This document shows positions 12,401 to 23,214 of a DNA stretch of 64,000 bases, piece after piece. The position numbers were made by a program, and so were the translations under genes. Source of the DNA: Paratinospora sagittata (lineage: Eukaryota; Streptophyta; Magnoliopsida; Ranunculales; Menispermaceae); NCBI GenBank assembly GCA_035771175.1, contig CM069608.1, positions 8,743,019-8,807,018 on the forward strand. The letters run 5' to 3'. The notes below the pieces were generated by a model. The model worked only from the letters and a program-made list of their open reading frames with translations, was not told where the DNA came from and searched no databases. The first letter of the stretch is position 1, and each line of letters begins with the position of its first letter.

Positions 12401-13369
12401 GCTAGTTCAGGGATTCCACCATTTCTACTTTAGGCCCTTTTTCCTTTTCTTTTTATGTATTTTCTGTGCTTTTTTAATCAAGTTTGCTTGAATCCAACTT
12501 TGTTTGTAAGAACCAAAATTTATTAATGAAATATAAGTTTTCTCATACTGCTAGCCCAGTATTTTCTTTGTCATCATTTCCCTTTGCGATTATTTTTCCT
12601 TACATGAGGATATAACTCAGTTGCTCGTCGACCAAACTCATGGACTTGGTAAAAATTGCATCATTTGTCTTCAAAGTTTGAAATTTTAAGACAAATCATG
12701 AACTATGCTACCTTGGGCTGCCTTGGCACGACCTTATCTTTAATAAAAATTGTACTCCAAGATAGCTTTTGGGTAAAACCGACTGACCTCATGTAATTAA
12801 ATATGAATCTTAGGCTTAAGCAATTGTCAAATTCTTTTGGAATTGAACTTGACTTCCTCGAGTTGAGCTTGAGTTGAGTTATAGAGTTAGGGAAATTTTG
12901 GTCGGTTATAGGTATATTCTTTAGGCACGACCTAAGGCATGCGTAAGCCTGAGCCTATCTTAAACACTCTAATGGTTTTATGCTTTTTTCCTAGTTACTA
13001 GGGGAAGCCCTTGGTCCCAAGGTACTGTAAGATTTTTGTACCTTCTTCTCAGTAACCGAGTTTCTATTTTGGTCTTAAGGCATTGTAGAGCTTTTTACTC
13101 CCTTCCCGGTGACTGAGCTTTGCTCAAAGCCCCAAGGTACTATAAGGCCATAGCCTTCTTCTCGATTATGCGAGTTGTGCTCACATTTGAGGTCTCAGAC
13201 AAAATTGTGATTAGATAAGAATATGAGTTTTGAAACACTCTTTTTTATTCATTATTGATTTGCTGGTAGTACACATACAATGCTTGTGATATGAAATGAT
13301 CTCACTTATTCCTCTGTCTAATGTTATTGGTAGTACAATTTCAAATGTTTAGCATTTCATGGCCTCAAC
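12401..13369. repeat. spacer with degenerate ~55-bp tandem repeats
   Basis: Non-coding. From about 12995 to 13190 a unit of 50-60 bp recurs three to four times, each with a CCTTCTTCTCGGTAACCGAG-like half and a CCCAAGGTACTATAAG-like half. Such arrays commonly lie between accessory ORFs and pol or the LTR in Tat-type elements. Confidence 0.5.
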
Positions 13370-14300
13370 ATTCTCCTTCTATTTAGATCTTCAAGCTCGT
13401 AACCTCCCAGCTTGAGTACCATGGAAACCTTACAAGGTATTTCCCAATTTGGTCCAAAAGATTCGACTCCTAGTTCCTTTGTGTTTATCATCACTTTCCT
13501 CAGCACTAAGTCCCCAATCTTAAAGCTTTAAGATTCGATTTTGGCATTGTAGTACTTCGCTGTCCTCGTTTGCTTTTTATATATATATATATATATATAT
13601 AGCAAATTTAACTCAAATGACAGAGCTTCTGAATTCTGAGCTAGTTCGAAGTGTCCTGTGAAGAAGGTTGGTATGTAGATCTTGACAGGGATTACTGTTT
13701 TCATGCCAAAAGCCAAGGAGAATAGGATTTCTCTCATGGTTGTTCTCATTGTAGTTTTGTAAGATTATAAACACCTGGGGTAGGTCGTCAGCTCATGTAC
13801 CCTTCTTTGCTTCAATTCTGGCTTTGAGCCTGTGCTTAATGATTTTGTTGACAACTTTTACTTGGTCATTCACTTGCAGATGAGTTGGTGTTGATAATCG
13901 ATAGTGGATTCCGAGGTCTAAGCAGAATGATCTAAACTTAGCATTGTTGAACTGCTTCTCATTATCTATGATGATTGAATGAGGTACATCGAACCGAAAA
14001 ATGATCGACTGCCATATGAACTTAGTGGCCTTTTGCTTGGTGATCTAGGCCAGGTTTCTACTTCAACCCACTTAATGATTTCGTTGACAACTTTTTCTTG
14101 GTTGTTCGCTTGCGGATGAGTTGGTGTAAGAATTGATAGTGGATTCCGAGTTCTAAGCATAATGATCTAAACTTAGCATTGTTGAACTGCTTCTCATTGT
14201 CTATGATGATCGAATGAGGTACACCGAATTGAAAAATGATGGACAACCATATGAACTTAGTGGACTTTTGCTCAGTGATCTAGGTCAGGGTTCTGCCATA
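13370..14300 (-). pseudogene. Ty3/gypsy (Tat-like) integrase C-terminal half
   Basis: Read on the minus strand, the segment holds the end of an integrase core (FGVPHSIIIDNEKQFNNAKF near 14230, with the DN.KQF catalytic context). After a gap comes the conserved block REILFSLAFGMKTVIPVKI (about 13730-13680), AKYYNAKIES (near 13535), then GDLVLRKVMINTKE and NWE.P toward 13400. No chromodomain follows, consistent with non-chromovirus Tat/Athila elements. Stops and shifts are frequent and part of the core is duplicated in tandem, so it is inactive. It indicates that the 7.5-14.3 kb element runs on the minus strand. Confidence 0.7.
13832..14290. repeat. 236-bp tandem duplication within integrase
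   Basis: Two adjacent copies, about 13832-14067 and 14068-14290, share the same order of motifs; GATGAGTTGGTG starts at 13879 and again at 14115. They differ by scattered substitutions, so the duplication is not very recent. It repeats the same piece of integrase core. Confidence 0.8.
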
Positions 14301-14310
14301 TGAACTTAGT

Positions 14311-15092
14311 TGTCACGACGCCCCTGACGTAGGCTGACGTCATGACCGGCACAGTGTACTATACACTGTACATACCCATATACAGTATATAATACATTGT
14401 CAGCCTCAACCGACATTCACAAACATTCCCATAATTTTCAAAAATTTTGACAGCACCTCTCTATAAAATGGACAATTCACATTTTTTTCCTGATATACCA
14501 CAAATCAAATCAAATACATATAGATAATCATCATTCCATTCATTCCACAAATTAAATTCTCACATGATAAATATCTGATCATCTCATTTCATCATCACAA
14601 GCATAGTATAACATTACCCCACAACCCATCTAGGTGATGTTATATATATAGTATGTGATAATTCTACATATCAAAATAACAAAAATATAACCCATATCCT
14701 CCAATGCATACATATACATACCAGACGAAGGCTCACGTGATTATCACTCACAGATTTTCCCTTTTTCCTTCGACTCAATACCTGAAATATTGGGGGAAAT
14801 GGAGTGAGCAATCAACAGCTCAGTGAATATATTTCTTGATATGACAATTATATGTATTTAGGAAATTATGGTATTTAAAATCATTTCAAACAAGTATTAA
14901 ACACATGCATCATTCAACGAATATATCATACATGACAATAACATAAATTTCATGGGTTTTCAAGAAAACAATGCATTCCTTTTTTCACAAAATCCACAAT
15001 CTCCCTCCTTCAAGGCAAGAGAGCGGGTCTAACCCTTGTATGGCCGTTACAAGGTAGCCACAGCCTCTCATTACCCAATTCACAATCATTTT
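14311..15092 (-). mobile_element. LTR family B, copy 1, truncated, minus strand
   Basis: Begins TGTCACGACGCCCCTGACG, the reverse complement of the 3' end of the LTR at 28430-30570, and follows that LTR backwards through its hairpin core (about 14785-14815) and a TGTGGCTACCTTG-like block (about 15065). Homology stops at about 15092, so roughly the first 1.3 kb of the LTR is missing. It is fused directly to the 3' part of a family A LTR. Confidence 0.75.
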
Positions 15093-15363
15093 AAGCCCAC
15101 TCCATTGTTATCCAATTTTTCACAGGAGATTAGGGTGGACTGGGTGTAGGTTTTTGGGCCCACACTTTGTACCCTTTGTATTATTCATTGGAGATTTTGA
15201 GAGAATGTTCCCTTAACTATTTCATGTACAATTATATTCTAAAATTAATGAAATCATACTTGTACATAGTCATGCTTCTGCGCACTCAGCTATCGTTATA
15301 ATACATTCGCGCCCCATCCGTGAGTGTCCCGCCGGTTTAGGAGCGTTCGGGCGGGGTGTGACA
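15093..15363 (+). mobile_element. 5' LTR remnant of Tekay copy A1
   Basis: This 270-bp piece is nearly identical to the last 270 bp of the A1 3' LTR (24310-24575), from TTGTTATCCAATTTTTCACA to GGGGTGTGACA. It is followed at once by a primer-binding site, so it is the true end of a 5' LTR whose first ~1.1 kb has been replaced by LTR B sequence. Confidence 0.85.
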
Positions 15364-15368
15364 TTTAA

Positions 15369-15380
15369 TGGTATCAGAGA
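15369..15380 (+). other. primer-binding site, tRNA-iMet type
   Basis: TGGTATCAGAGA lies 5 nt after the LTR end. It matches the complement of the plant initiator tRNA-Met 3' end (TGGTATCAGAGC) except at the last base. It fixes the 5' LTR boundary and the plus orientation of A1. Confidence 0.85.
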
Positions 15381-15707
15381 GTAAGGTTCACGGCCCGCCC
15401 AAGTCCACCAAATTAGGGGAAGAAATTATTTATTAGATATATATATATCTCTAGAACTATATATAGTTGAGATTTATATTAAATATATATCTAGAAAACT
15501 ATATAGTTTAGATTTAAATATATATATATATATATAGTTATGATTAAATATATATATCTATATATCTATGAATATATGAAATATATATATCATATTGCTA
15601 GTGGAAAAATTTGGATTAAATGATGACATAAACATCAAGAGAAAAAAAAAATAGAAAATATTGTCCAATGGACAAAGCATAAATCTTAAAAATGTTAGGA
15701 ATATATT

Positions 15708-17217
15708 TTGTGTCATTTACAAGTTTATTTTCCTTTCAGCAAAATAATGGCCTTAATCGGTAGTAGGGAACCAATTCCCACCAGACTCAAGGAAGTGTTC
15801 AAAAGGGACATTATGACTATGAGGAGTATCGACAATAGAGATCTCTGCCTTCGTCCGATCCTTCACGAAAAATTCGCAACACTGGGGTGGTTAAACATAA
15901 CAAAAGTTGAGGGTCACGTCTCTTACAACTTGATGAAATCCTTCTACGAAGCCATGTATTGCGTAGGACTTCAAGAAGATGGGATCAGCCCTGTTTTGGA
16001 GACAACGGTCAGGGGAACGAACCCCAGACAGTTGATCGCAGAGTCCAACGAACAATTGTTCAATTTTCTCGCCAAAAACCCGTACACCCAATCGACATAC
16101 GTCTTCCTCCCAAACAATCTCCTTAAACCACCTCTTGCCAGCCTTGGAAAGATCGTATTCGACAACATCTTACCGGAAAAGGTGACTAGAGGTGCTATGT
16201 CAAGGGCTCAACTTCTTGTGCTATACTGCATAGAGAAGAAAATTAAGGTCTCACTACCTCACGTCATCATCCAACAAATGTTGCAGGTGATTCAAAACCC
16301 TTTAAGAAAGGAACTCATCGGTTACGAAGTCTTGATCATGAGGATGCTATACGAGGCTAACGTCAACACTTTTGATGAGTCTTTGAAGCAGATCACTGAG
16401 GCGGTTACAACAGCCTCTATCTTCAAGACATTTGTCACAAGTGGAGGGGTAACTAATGAGGAAGATTCCTGTTAGGGACGAAAATGGACATTGTTACCGA
16501 AAAAGTTAACGCAAGATTCCTGTTAGGGAGATAACAAATAACGAGCCAAACCAGAACCCTACGTCAAACCCAGCCTCGAATGATGATCCAACCGAGCACC
16601 TGTTCTCTAAGGAAGATTTATTTGCCAACCTAAATCAACCTCAACCAAATCAGGATAGACAAGAAGTTCCAGCAAATCCACCTTCTTGGAACATGCCAAC
16701 TCAAGGAAATACTACGTACCAAAGGTTTCCAACTCTTGAAGTACCGTATCGGCCAGTTCCACAAGTTCCTGTGAACCACCAACAACAAAATTTTGCGGCA
16801 CCAAATCTTGGAAGACAGAACATCCTAATGAGCCCATTGTTTCAAGACTTTTCAACCCAAGCATATCCAAATGTCTAAGGGGTTCCAGTTAGGGAATCTC
16901 CGTACAGTCAAAACAACTACCCCACACCTATGAGTCAACCGTACGGCCAATACTTTCCACTAATGCCTACGACTTACCCTCCAACTATGGGGCAGTCGAC
17001 CCATCAATCATCGATGGGGCAATCGACTAACCCATTCGAACAATTAAATGTGATCGTAGCTAGTATTGCTCGGATAGAGGAGACTCAAAATGATTTGTTA
17101 ACACGTATGCAAAACGTCGAAGAACAACGAGCAAATTCTCAACCTTCTTCTAGTGGTCTTTCTGTACCTAGCAGGAGGTCTAGAAGGAGCAGTAGTAGGC
17201 AGAAAAATCAGGAATGA
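15708..17217 (+). pseudogene. accessory ORF upstream of gag in Tekay copy A1
   Basis: The first 256 codons (15708-16475; a second ATG at 15747 follows a splice-acceptor-like TTTTCCTTTCAG) are intact. The frame then shifts at about 16463 and continues to 17217 with two in-frame TAA codons. The N-terminal domain reads PILHEKFATLGWLNI, YNLMKSFYEAMYC, RAQLLVLYCIEKKIKVSLP and LIMRMLYEANV. This resembles the retrotransposon-associated 'putative plant transposon protein' fold, which typically has an FYANM-like motif. A Pro/Gln/Asn-rich linker and a short coiled coil (IARIEETQNDLLTRMQNVEE) with a basic Ser/Arg tail follow. A 17-bp direct repeat (16462 and 16513, 51 bp apart, 17 codons) sits at the frameshift. 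Function unknown. A2 lacks this region because it is truncated. Confidence 0.6.
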
Positions 17218-17900
17218 TCACTGGCATTGTAAAAAATTATTTTATATATGAATGAAATGTTTTGTTTAAGACTATCTTTGATAGGTCAACTTACAACCAT
17301 TTTTTTCTTTCGTATCACTAACTTTGGAGTGGTATGAGACACAACAAAATTGGAGGATACTAAATAAAATATGAAAGTAAGAAAACCCACGACCTTGTGT
17401 GAAAAGAAACATTTGGAGAGTGTTGCATTACTAACATTATCACTAAGTTTATACTGTATGGGACGAGTAAACTTGGACGATACTATTAGTGAACTACTAT
17501 TCAGCCGATGTTTTATAAAAACCGTGTTCATACAACTTAACTTGGTTGACACCCTTATTAACAAATTCATGTGGTATGGGACACACAAATTTGAATAATA
17601 ATCGCAGAGACTAAGCGAAAGAGTTTGAATACATAAGATTGTGATAGAACATTAGATCAGGATACTTACCAAGGAAAATCTTAGAATTTTTATGACTCGT
17701 ATAGATTTTCAATGAAATATATATGTATGTTCACAAAAATCAGAACCAAAACATTTGAAATACTTGCAAAGTTTTATACTTATTATATAAACATTCTAAC
17801 CTTGTTTTTTACACCATGGCCAAACATACGAGGCACATAAGATTTTTTGATTTCTTGGCTACAGTTTCCTAAATCATGGTTTTATTTTCTCCTTGCCAGT
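17218..17900 (+). repeat. A1 spacer with three degenerate ~120-bp repeats
   Basis: Non-coding between the accessory ORF and gag. A TATCACTAA...GTATGGGACA...AAATTGGA-like unit recurs at about 17313, 17436 and 17556. The end, TTTTCTCCTTGCCAG at 17886-17900, looks like a splice acceptor immediately before the gag reading. Confidence 0.45.
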
Positions 17901-19195
17901 GAGAAAATTCAAACCAGGAAGAGAGGAAGGCCACGTACTATCCGTCCAACAGAGGAGGCACCTCCTGAGATTCAGAACCAGGAACCGCCGCCTCCGACGA
18001 CAGCGTAGGCCACACCCGACACTGCCACTACGTCTGGTCAGGCAGTGCCACCCCAACCCACACCCTTTGCCATGCCTTCAAGTATGGAAGTCTTCTTCGC
18101 CGGATTTATCGAGGCGATGAAAGTAACTATTCAGAAGGCCGTTCGTGAGACCGCGACCAATAAGGTTGTCACTGTTCAGGCACCTGTGAGATCTGGGTCG
18201 GAGACTCAAATCGACCAAATTACGAAATACAAGAGGCTACAACCTCTTACTTTTGCTGGCACCATTGATGCTGAAGAGGTGCAGAAATGGCTGGATGAGT
18301 CAAAGAAGGCTATCGATGCAATAGGAGTGGTTGAGGCTCAAAAGATTCCACTTGTGACTTACCAACTTATTGGTGGAGCAAATACGTGGTGGATAACAGT
18401 AAATGAGGACCCAAGGGTCAACACTATAGACATGACTTGGCAACAGTTTCAGTCACTGTTTATTGATGAGTACTTACCCGGCGCTGTGAAGAGGCGGAAG
18501 CACCAGGAGTTCGCCAAAATATACCATTGCAGCATGATAGTCAGAGAGTACGCTGGCAAGTTTAAAGAATTATTGGTCTACTCTCTCTTCACCATCTCAA
18601 CGGAACAAGATAAAACTGAGAAATTCTACAATGGCCTTCATCCTGACATTCGACAAGCCTTGTCGATCTTGGATCTCAAGATTTACAGGGAGGTTGTTGA
18701 CAAGGCCATGAATTTTGAGCAGGAGAAGATTGTACAAGAGCAGAGACTGAATAGGGGAAAACGGCCTGCAACGTTTTCCCAACAGGTCTCGCAACAGGGC
18801 AAAAAGAAGAAGCCCTACTATAATCGAAACCCAACCCACCCAACCCCTATTCAGAAGAATGAGGCCACGACACCTGCGGCTAAACCATGGCCGTGAAGGC
18901 CGTAATGGTAGGGGTGGCCGTCGAAACGGCAATGACAGAGATGGTGGTCAGCACCACAATCAGCATGGCCAATAGAACCATCAGCAGCAAAGGCTGACGT
19001 GTTACGACTGCGGCCAACAGGGCCATGTACGAAATGCTTGTCCGTACCTTCAACAACCTATTCCCGTTGTTCCAGTCCAACAAGCACCACCTACTGCAAA
19101 TACCCAACCCAGGCAAAACCAGCAGAACCAGGGGCAACGGAACCAGGGTAGAACATTTACTATTGCTCAACAACCCCTCCCAGACAACAATGTAG
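17901..19195 (+). pseudogene. Tekay copy A1 gag
   Basis: The gag reading is open from about 17901 with a basic RKRGRPR start, a TAG at 18006-18008, then 283 codons from the ATG at 18045. It contains the retrotransposon gag core: LQPLTFAGTIDAEEVQKWL, WWITVNEDPRV, FQSLFIDEYLPG and FYNGLHPDIRQAL. A deletion/frameshift near 18890 separates it from the zinc knuckle CX2CX4HX4C (CYDCGQQGHVRNAC, 19000-19041). It would form the virus-like particle and bind RNA. Compared with A2, it lacks about 30 bp just before the knuckle. Pseudogene, but only lightly decayed. Confidence 0.85.
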
Positions 19196-20600
19196 TCGAA
19201 GGTACATTTCCCTTGTTCAATACAATGGTGCATGTCTTGTTCGATTCGGGTGCTACGCATTCTTTTATATCATCTGCATTGGTAAGACATTTAGGGTTGC
19301 ATCCTGAACCCACAAAAATCACAATCCATGTCACATCACCTTTAGGATCTGGTACTAACGTGAATTTGCAGTGTCCTTAATGTGAGCTTTGAATGTGAAA
19401 ACATATAATATATGCAGATCTTTTGTGATGGACATTGAAGACTTCGACATCATCCTCAGCATGGACTGGCTCGCACCACTGAATGCAAAGATCGATTGTA
19501 TGAAGAAGCAAGTTCAGTTAACCTTGCCCACAGGGGAGTTTGTCAAAATTCAACGAGCAAGGAAATGGATATACAACTCGATTGTTGCACTTCTCGAGGC
19601 ACAACTTCGAGCCCTATCCCTCGGTGATGAAAATGAATTACCAGTATTATACCCTCTCGGAGTACACGAAGTCTCGGTAATATCTGAATTCCCAACAATT
19701 TTTCTAAATGACCCTGGTCTACTTCCGGTTAGGGAATTCAATTTTGAAATCAATCTCATACCTGGGACCGGGCCTATCTCAATTCCACCATACGAAATGT
19801 CAAATGTCGAACTAGTCGAATTGGACAAACAACTGAAGGAATTAGAGAGTAACGACTTCATCAGAAAAAGTTCATCACCCTGGGGTGCTCCAGTTCTGTT
19901 TGTTCGCAAAAAGGATGGTTCGTTATGACTTTGCGTCGACTATCGCATGCTGAATAACGTCACCATTAAGAACAGACACCCCTTGCCCAGAATCGATGAT
20001 TTGTTCGACCAACTTAGAAATGCTAAATACTTCTCTAAGATTGATTTACGATCCGGTTATCACCAACTCCGGATCCGAGAGTCGGACATTACCAAGACAA
20101 CATTCAGAACTCGGTACGGTCACTGCGAGTTCTTAGTCATGCCGTTCGGTCTAACAAATGCACCTGCTGCATTTATGGATTTGATGAACCGCATCTTTAG
20201 GTTATACTTAGACCGATTTGTGGAGGTTTTTGAGGACGATATCTTGATATATTCCTCAACCGAAGAAGACCATAAGATATATCTGAAGATAGTCCTCCAG
20301 ACATTGAAAAGCCACAAGTTGTATGCAATGTTGAGTAAGTGCAAATTTTGGGCGAAGCGAGTTCAATTCCTAGGCCATGTGGTTTCAGGCAATGGCATTG
20401 AGGTGGATACTTCTAAGGTTGAATCGATTTTAAACTGGAAGCAGCCTACCACTGTTACTCAGATTAGAAGTTTTCTTGGTTTGGCTGGCTATTGCAGACG
20501 CTTCATCAAAGACTTCTCAAAGATTGTTGAATCTATGACCAAGCTCACTCGGAAAGACGTGGGATTCATCTGGAATTTCGCCTGTGAAACATCATTTCAG
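19196..20600 (+). pseudogene. Tekay copy A1 protease and reverse transcriptase
   Basis: The aspartic protease motif LFDSGATHSFI lies at about 19237-19269 (DSGA from 19243). After stops near 19378 the frame resumes at 19389 with the end of the protease, the linker and RT domain 1 (SSPWGAPVLFVRKKDGS). A TGA at 19926-19928 sits where CGA would give LRLCVDYR. RT continues from 19947 with [28 protein letters not shown] and ILIYSS. The catalytic box reads FEDD at 20229-20240, against FVDD in A2, so the residue before the two aspartates is changed to Glu. [12 protein letters not shown] marks the end of the connection region. Confidence 0.88.
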
Positions 20601-21008
20601 GAATTAAAGAAGCGACTCACGACGGCACCAGTACTCATCACTCTAAGAAATGCACTTGGATTCTCACTATACACCGACGCCTCTCTCCAAGGCTTAAGTG
20701 TCGTACTAATACAAGAAGGCCAAGTTGTCGCATATGCCTCGAGGCAACTGAAGATTCATGAGGGCAATTACCCAACACATGACTTGGAACTTGCAGCTGT
20801 CGTATTTGCACTAAAACTCTAGCGTCATTATCTATATGGTGAATGGTTTGAGGTCTTCTCGGATCACAAGAGTCTTAACTACATCTACACCCAGAGAGAC
20901 CTAAACCTCCGCCAAAGACGATGGTTGGAATTCTTGAAAGATTATGACTTTCAACTCCAGTACCATCCCGATAAGGCCAATGTTGTGGCTGATGCCCTAA
21001 GTAGAAAA
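20601..21008 (+). pseudogene. Tekay copy A1 RNase H
   Basis: RNase H of the Ty3/gypsy pol. [13 protein letters not shown] carries the first catalytic Asp, [13 protein letters not shown] the Glu-bearing helix, and VFSDHKSL the next Asp. [16 protein letters not shown] is the conserved C-terminal block that ends the domain. A TAG at 20820-20822 replaces a Trp codon that is TGG in A2 (34704-34706). Confidence 0.88.
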
Positions 21009-22570
21009 TCTTATGTTACTTGCACTCTTAACTTCGAAATGGGGAAGTTGGCTACAGAAATGGAGAATTTTAACCTACAACTGATCGAGGAGGGAGCAAG
21101 ATCACGACTTTCTCAATTGTCAACCAACTTTGAGTTGGTTCGAAAGATTTCAGTAGATCAAGACAACGACCCTATGTTAATGGAGAAATGCGAACTTCTA
21201 CTCAGCGGACAAAACCTTCCTCATTGATCGGTCTCTGAAGACGGGGCCATTTTTTATAAAAAAACGTCTCTGTCTACTGAACGATCCTGAGGTTCGGAAA
21301 GAAGTGCTCACTGAAATGCACTGTTCGAGGTTCGCTATGCATCCTGGGGGTGAAAAGATGTACAAGGATGTCAAGCGACAATTCTGGTTTTCTGGAATGA
21401 AGAAGGCGATTGCACATTTTGTTGCTCGATGTCTCGTTTGCCAGCAAGTTAAGGCAGAACGAAGACTTTCCTCTGGACTTCTCCAGTCGTTACCCATTGG
21501 ATAATGGAAGTAGGAGAACATCGCAATGGATTTTGTTATCGCCTTGCCTCGAAATAATAAAAGGCAAGATGTTATCTGGGTTATCATTGATAGACTTACA
21601 AAGTCTGCACACTTCTTGCCAATAAAGTTCACGGATAACCCTGCCAAACTTTGCTGAACTATATGAAAGAGAGATCGTACGCCTCCATGGCATACCACTC
21701 ACGATCGTCTCTAATCGAGACCCTCGTTTCACATCAAAGTTTTGACAAAGCTTCCAGAGTAGAATGGGCTCTAAGATAACCATGAGCACAACCTTTCATC
21801 CTCAGACTGATGGGCAGTCAGAGCGTTTCATCCAAATCTTGGAAGACATGTTACGGTGTTGCATTTTGTACTTTCATGATGGATAGGCAAAGTACTTACA
21901 TTTAGCTGAGTTTGCATACAACAACAGCTACCAAACTAGTATCGACATGGAACCGTACGAGGCTCTCTATGGTCGCCCTTGCAGATCTCTGGTATGATAG
22001 TTAGATATGGCAGATCGACCACAGTTGGGCCCTGAACTAGTTCAAGAGACTTCTGAGAATATTACACTAGTACGACTTCGTGTTGCACGAAGTCGACAGA
22101 AGAACTATGTTGACAAGCGGAGGCAGCCTCTAGAATTTGATAAGGGGGACTTGGCTTTTCTAAAAGTTCAGCCCACAAGAGGTGTCAAACGCTTTGGGAT
22201 CAAAGGAAAGCTCTCCCCACAGTATATCGATCCATTTCAGATCAATGAACGTATTGGCAAACTTTCTTATCGTCTGTCCCTTCCATTGTCCATGTTTAAG
22301 GTTCATGACGTATTTCACGTATCCATGCTTCGAAAGTATCGCCCTGATCCTTCACATATCATCCCTCTAGTCGAAGTTTGGGTTGAGGAAGGAAATAGGT
22401 ATCAGGAGAGAGCGATACAGATTTTGGATAGAAAAACTCAAGAACTAAGGCGACGTAGCATACCACTTGTGAAGGTGCTCTGGGATCACCACGGAGTAGA
22501 GGAAGCAACATGGGAACTAGAAGCAACCATTAAGCAGAAATACCCTGAATTGTTTTCTAGTAATAACTGA
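21009..22570 (+). pseudogene. Tekay copy A1 integrase with chromodomain
   Basis: The N-terminal HHCC zinc module is visible at about 21310-21450 (FAMHPGG ... CLVCQQVKA). The catalytic core (21500-22006) is badly broken by stops and shifts, though AQPFILRLMGSQS and similar out-of-frame pieces mark it. The last 187 codons (22007-22570) are open: GPELVQETSE, LEFDKGDLAFLKV, FGIKGKLSPQYI, VFHVSMLRKY. They end in a chromodomain (22397-22570: IQILDRKTQELRRRSIPLVK, VEEATWELE). A C-terminal chromodomain after integrase defines chromoviruses, and this arrangement is Tekay/Del-like. Chromodomains direct integration to heterochromatin in this group. Confidence 0.88.
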
Positions 22571-22666
22571 TGATGCGATACATTGTACTATTTCACTTAT
22601 CAATAAAATGATGAAACTTTGGTTACAAATATCTTAATACATTGTTTCACTTGAATAACTATGCAG

Positions 22667-23179
22667 ATGTCTGACAATAATATCGATGGATATAGTGACG
22701 CACACACGTAATGGCTTCCTTGGCCACCTATGGCGACTCCTCCAGGATCCAAGTCTAGCCACAACTACTTTGCATCACGAACTCTATCACCACACAGACA
22801 GTGATCCTTATCGCCAGAGCGCGCATGGCTTTTTTGTAACAATGTTGCCCAAAACAATCCTGTGCCCTCATCTTGGCAGGATCTTCTACCAAAATTGCCA
22901 GGTGGCCAGATTCAAGCAACAACACAAAAAAGCATTCCACCGCTCAACCTACCTCCCCTTAAACGATGCGACTAGCACCCTACACCACCATCTGTTAAGC
23001 AAAGGTTGGAATCTTCTGAGGACGAATCCGACTCCATTTGCTCTTCATGGTTTCATGATGTTGAGGATTCCACCGGCCACAGTGCCATTCAGGGACCATA
23101 CAGGTATTACCCTGAATTAGCAAACGATGAGGACGACGGTGAATCTCACGCAGATAACGATCATGACTACTTGGACTGA
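22667..23179 (+). pseudogene. accessory ORF between pol and 3' LTR, Tekay copy A1
   Basis: From the ATG at 22667 (another at 22661) one frame runs exactly 170 codons to the TGA at 23177-23179, broken only by TAA 22709, TGA 22805 and TAG 22973. It starts MSDNNIDGYSDAHT, is rich in Pro, Ser and His, has a central AWLFCNN...PVPSSWQDLLPKLP block, a Ser/Glu/Asp patch (SSEDESDSICSSWF), and ends in acidic residues with a DYLD tail. A2 keeps the same frame without a net shift (36556-37071), which argues for past coding function. It lies 97 bp after the chromodomain stop and ends just before the polypurine tract. No known family recognised; an acidic tail could suggest a protein- or chromatin-binding role, but that is a guess. 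Confidence 0.65.
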
Positions 23180-23200
23180 TTTCGAGGGCGAAATCCCTTT

Positions 23201-23214
23201 AAAGGGGGGTAGAG
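23201..23214 (+). other. polypurine tract of A1
   Basis: AAAGGGGGGTAGAG directly precedes the TGTAATACCC start of the 3' LTR. It would prime plus-strand synthesis. Confidence 0.85.

Noticed and set aside
13579..13601. TA repeats as a promoter
   Set aside because: Simple dinucleotide run inside an integrase pseudogene.
22686..23120. 144-codon plus-strand frame
   Set aside because: It is an alternative frame over the accessory ORF 22667-23179. Only the latter frame is conserved in A2.
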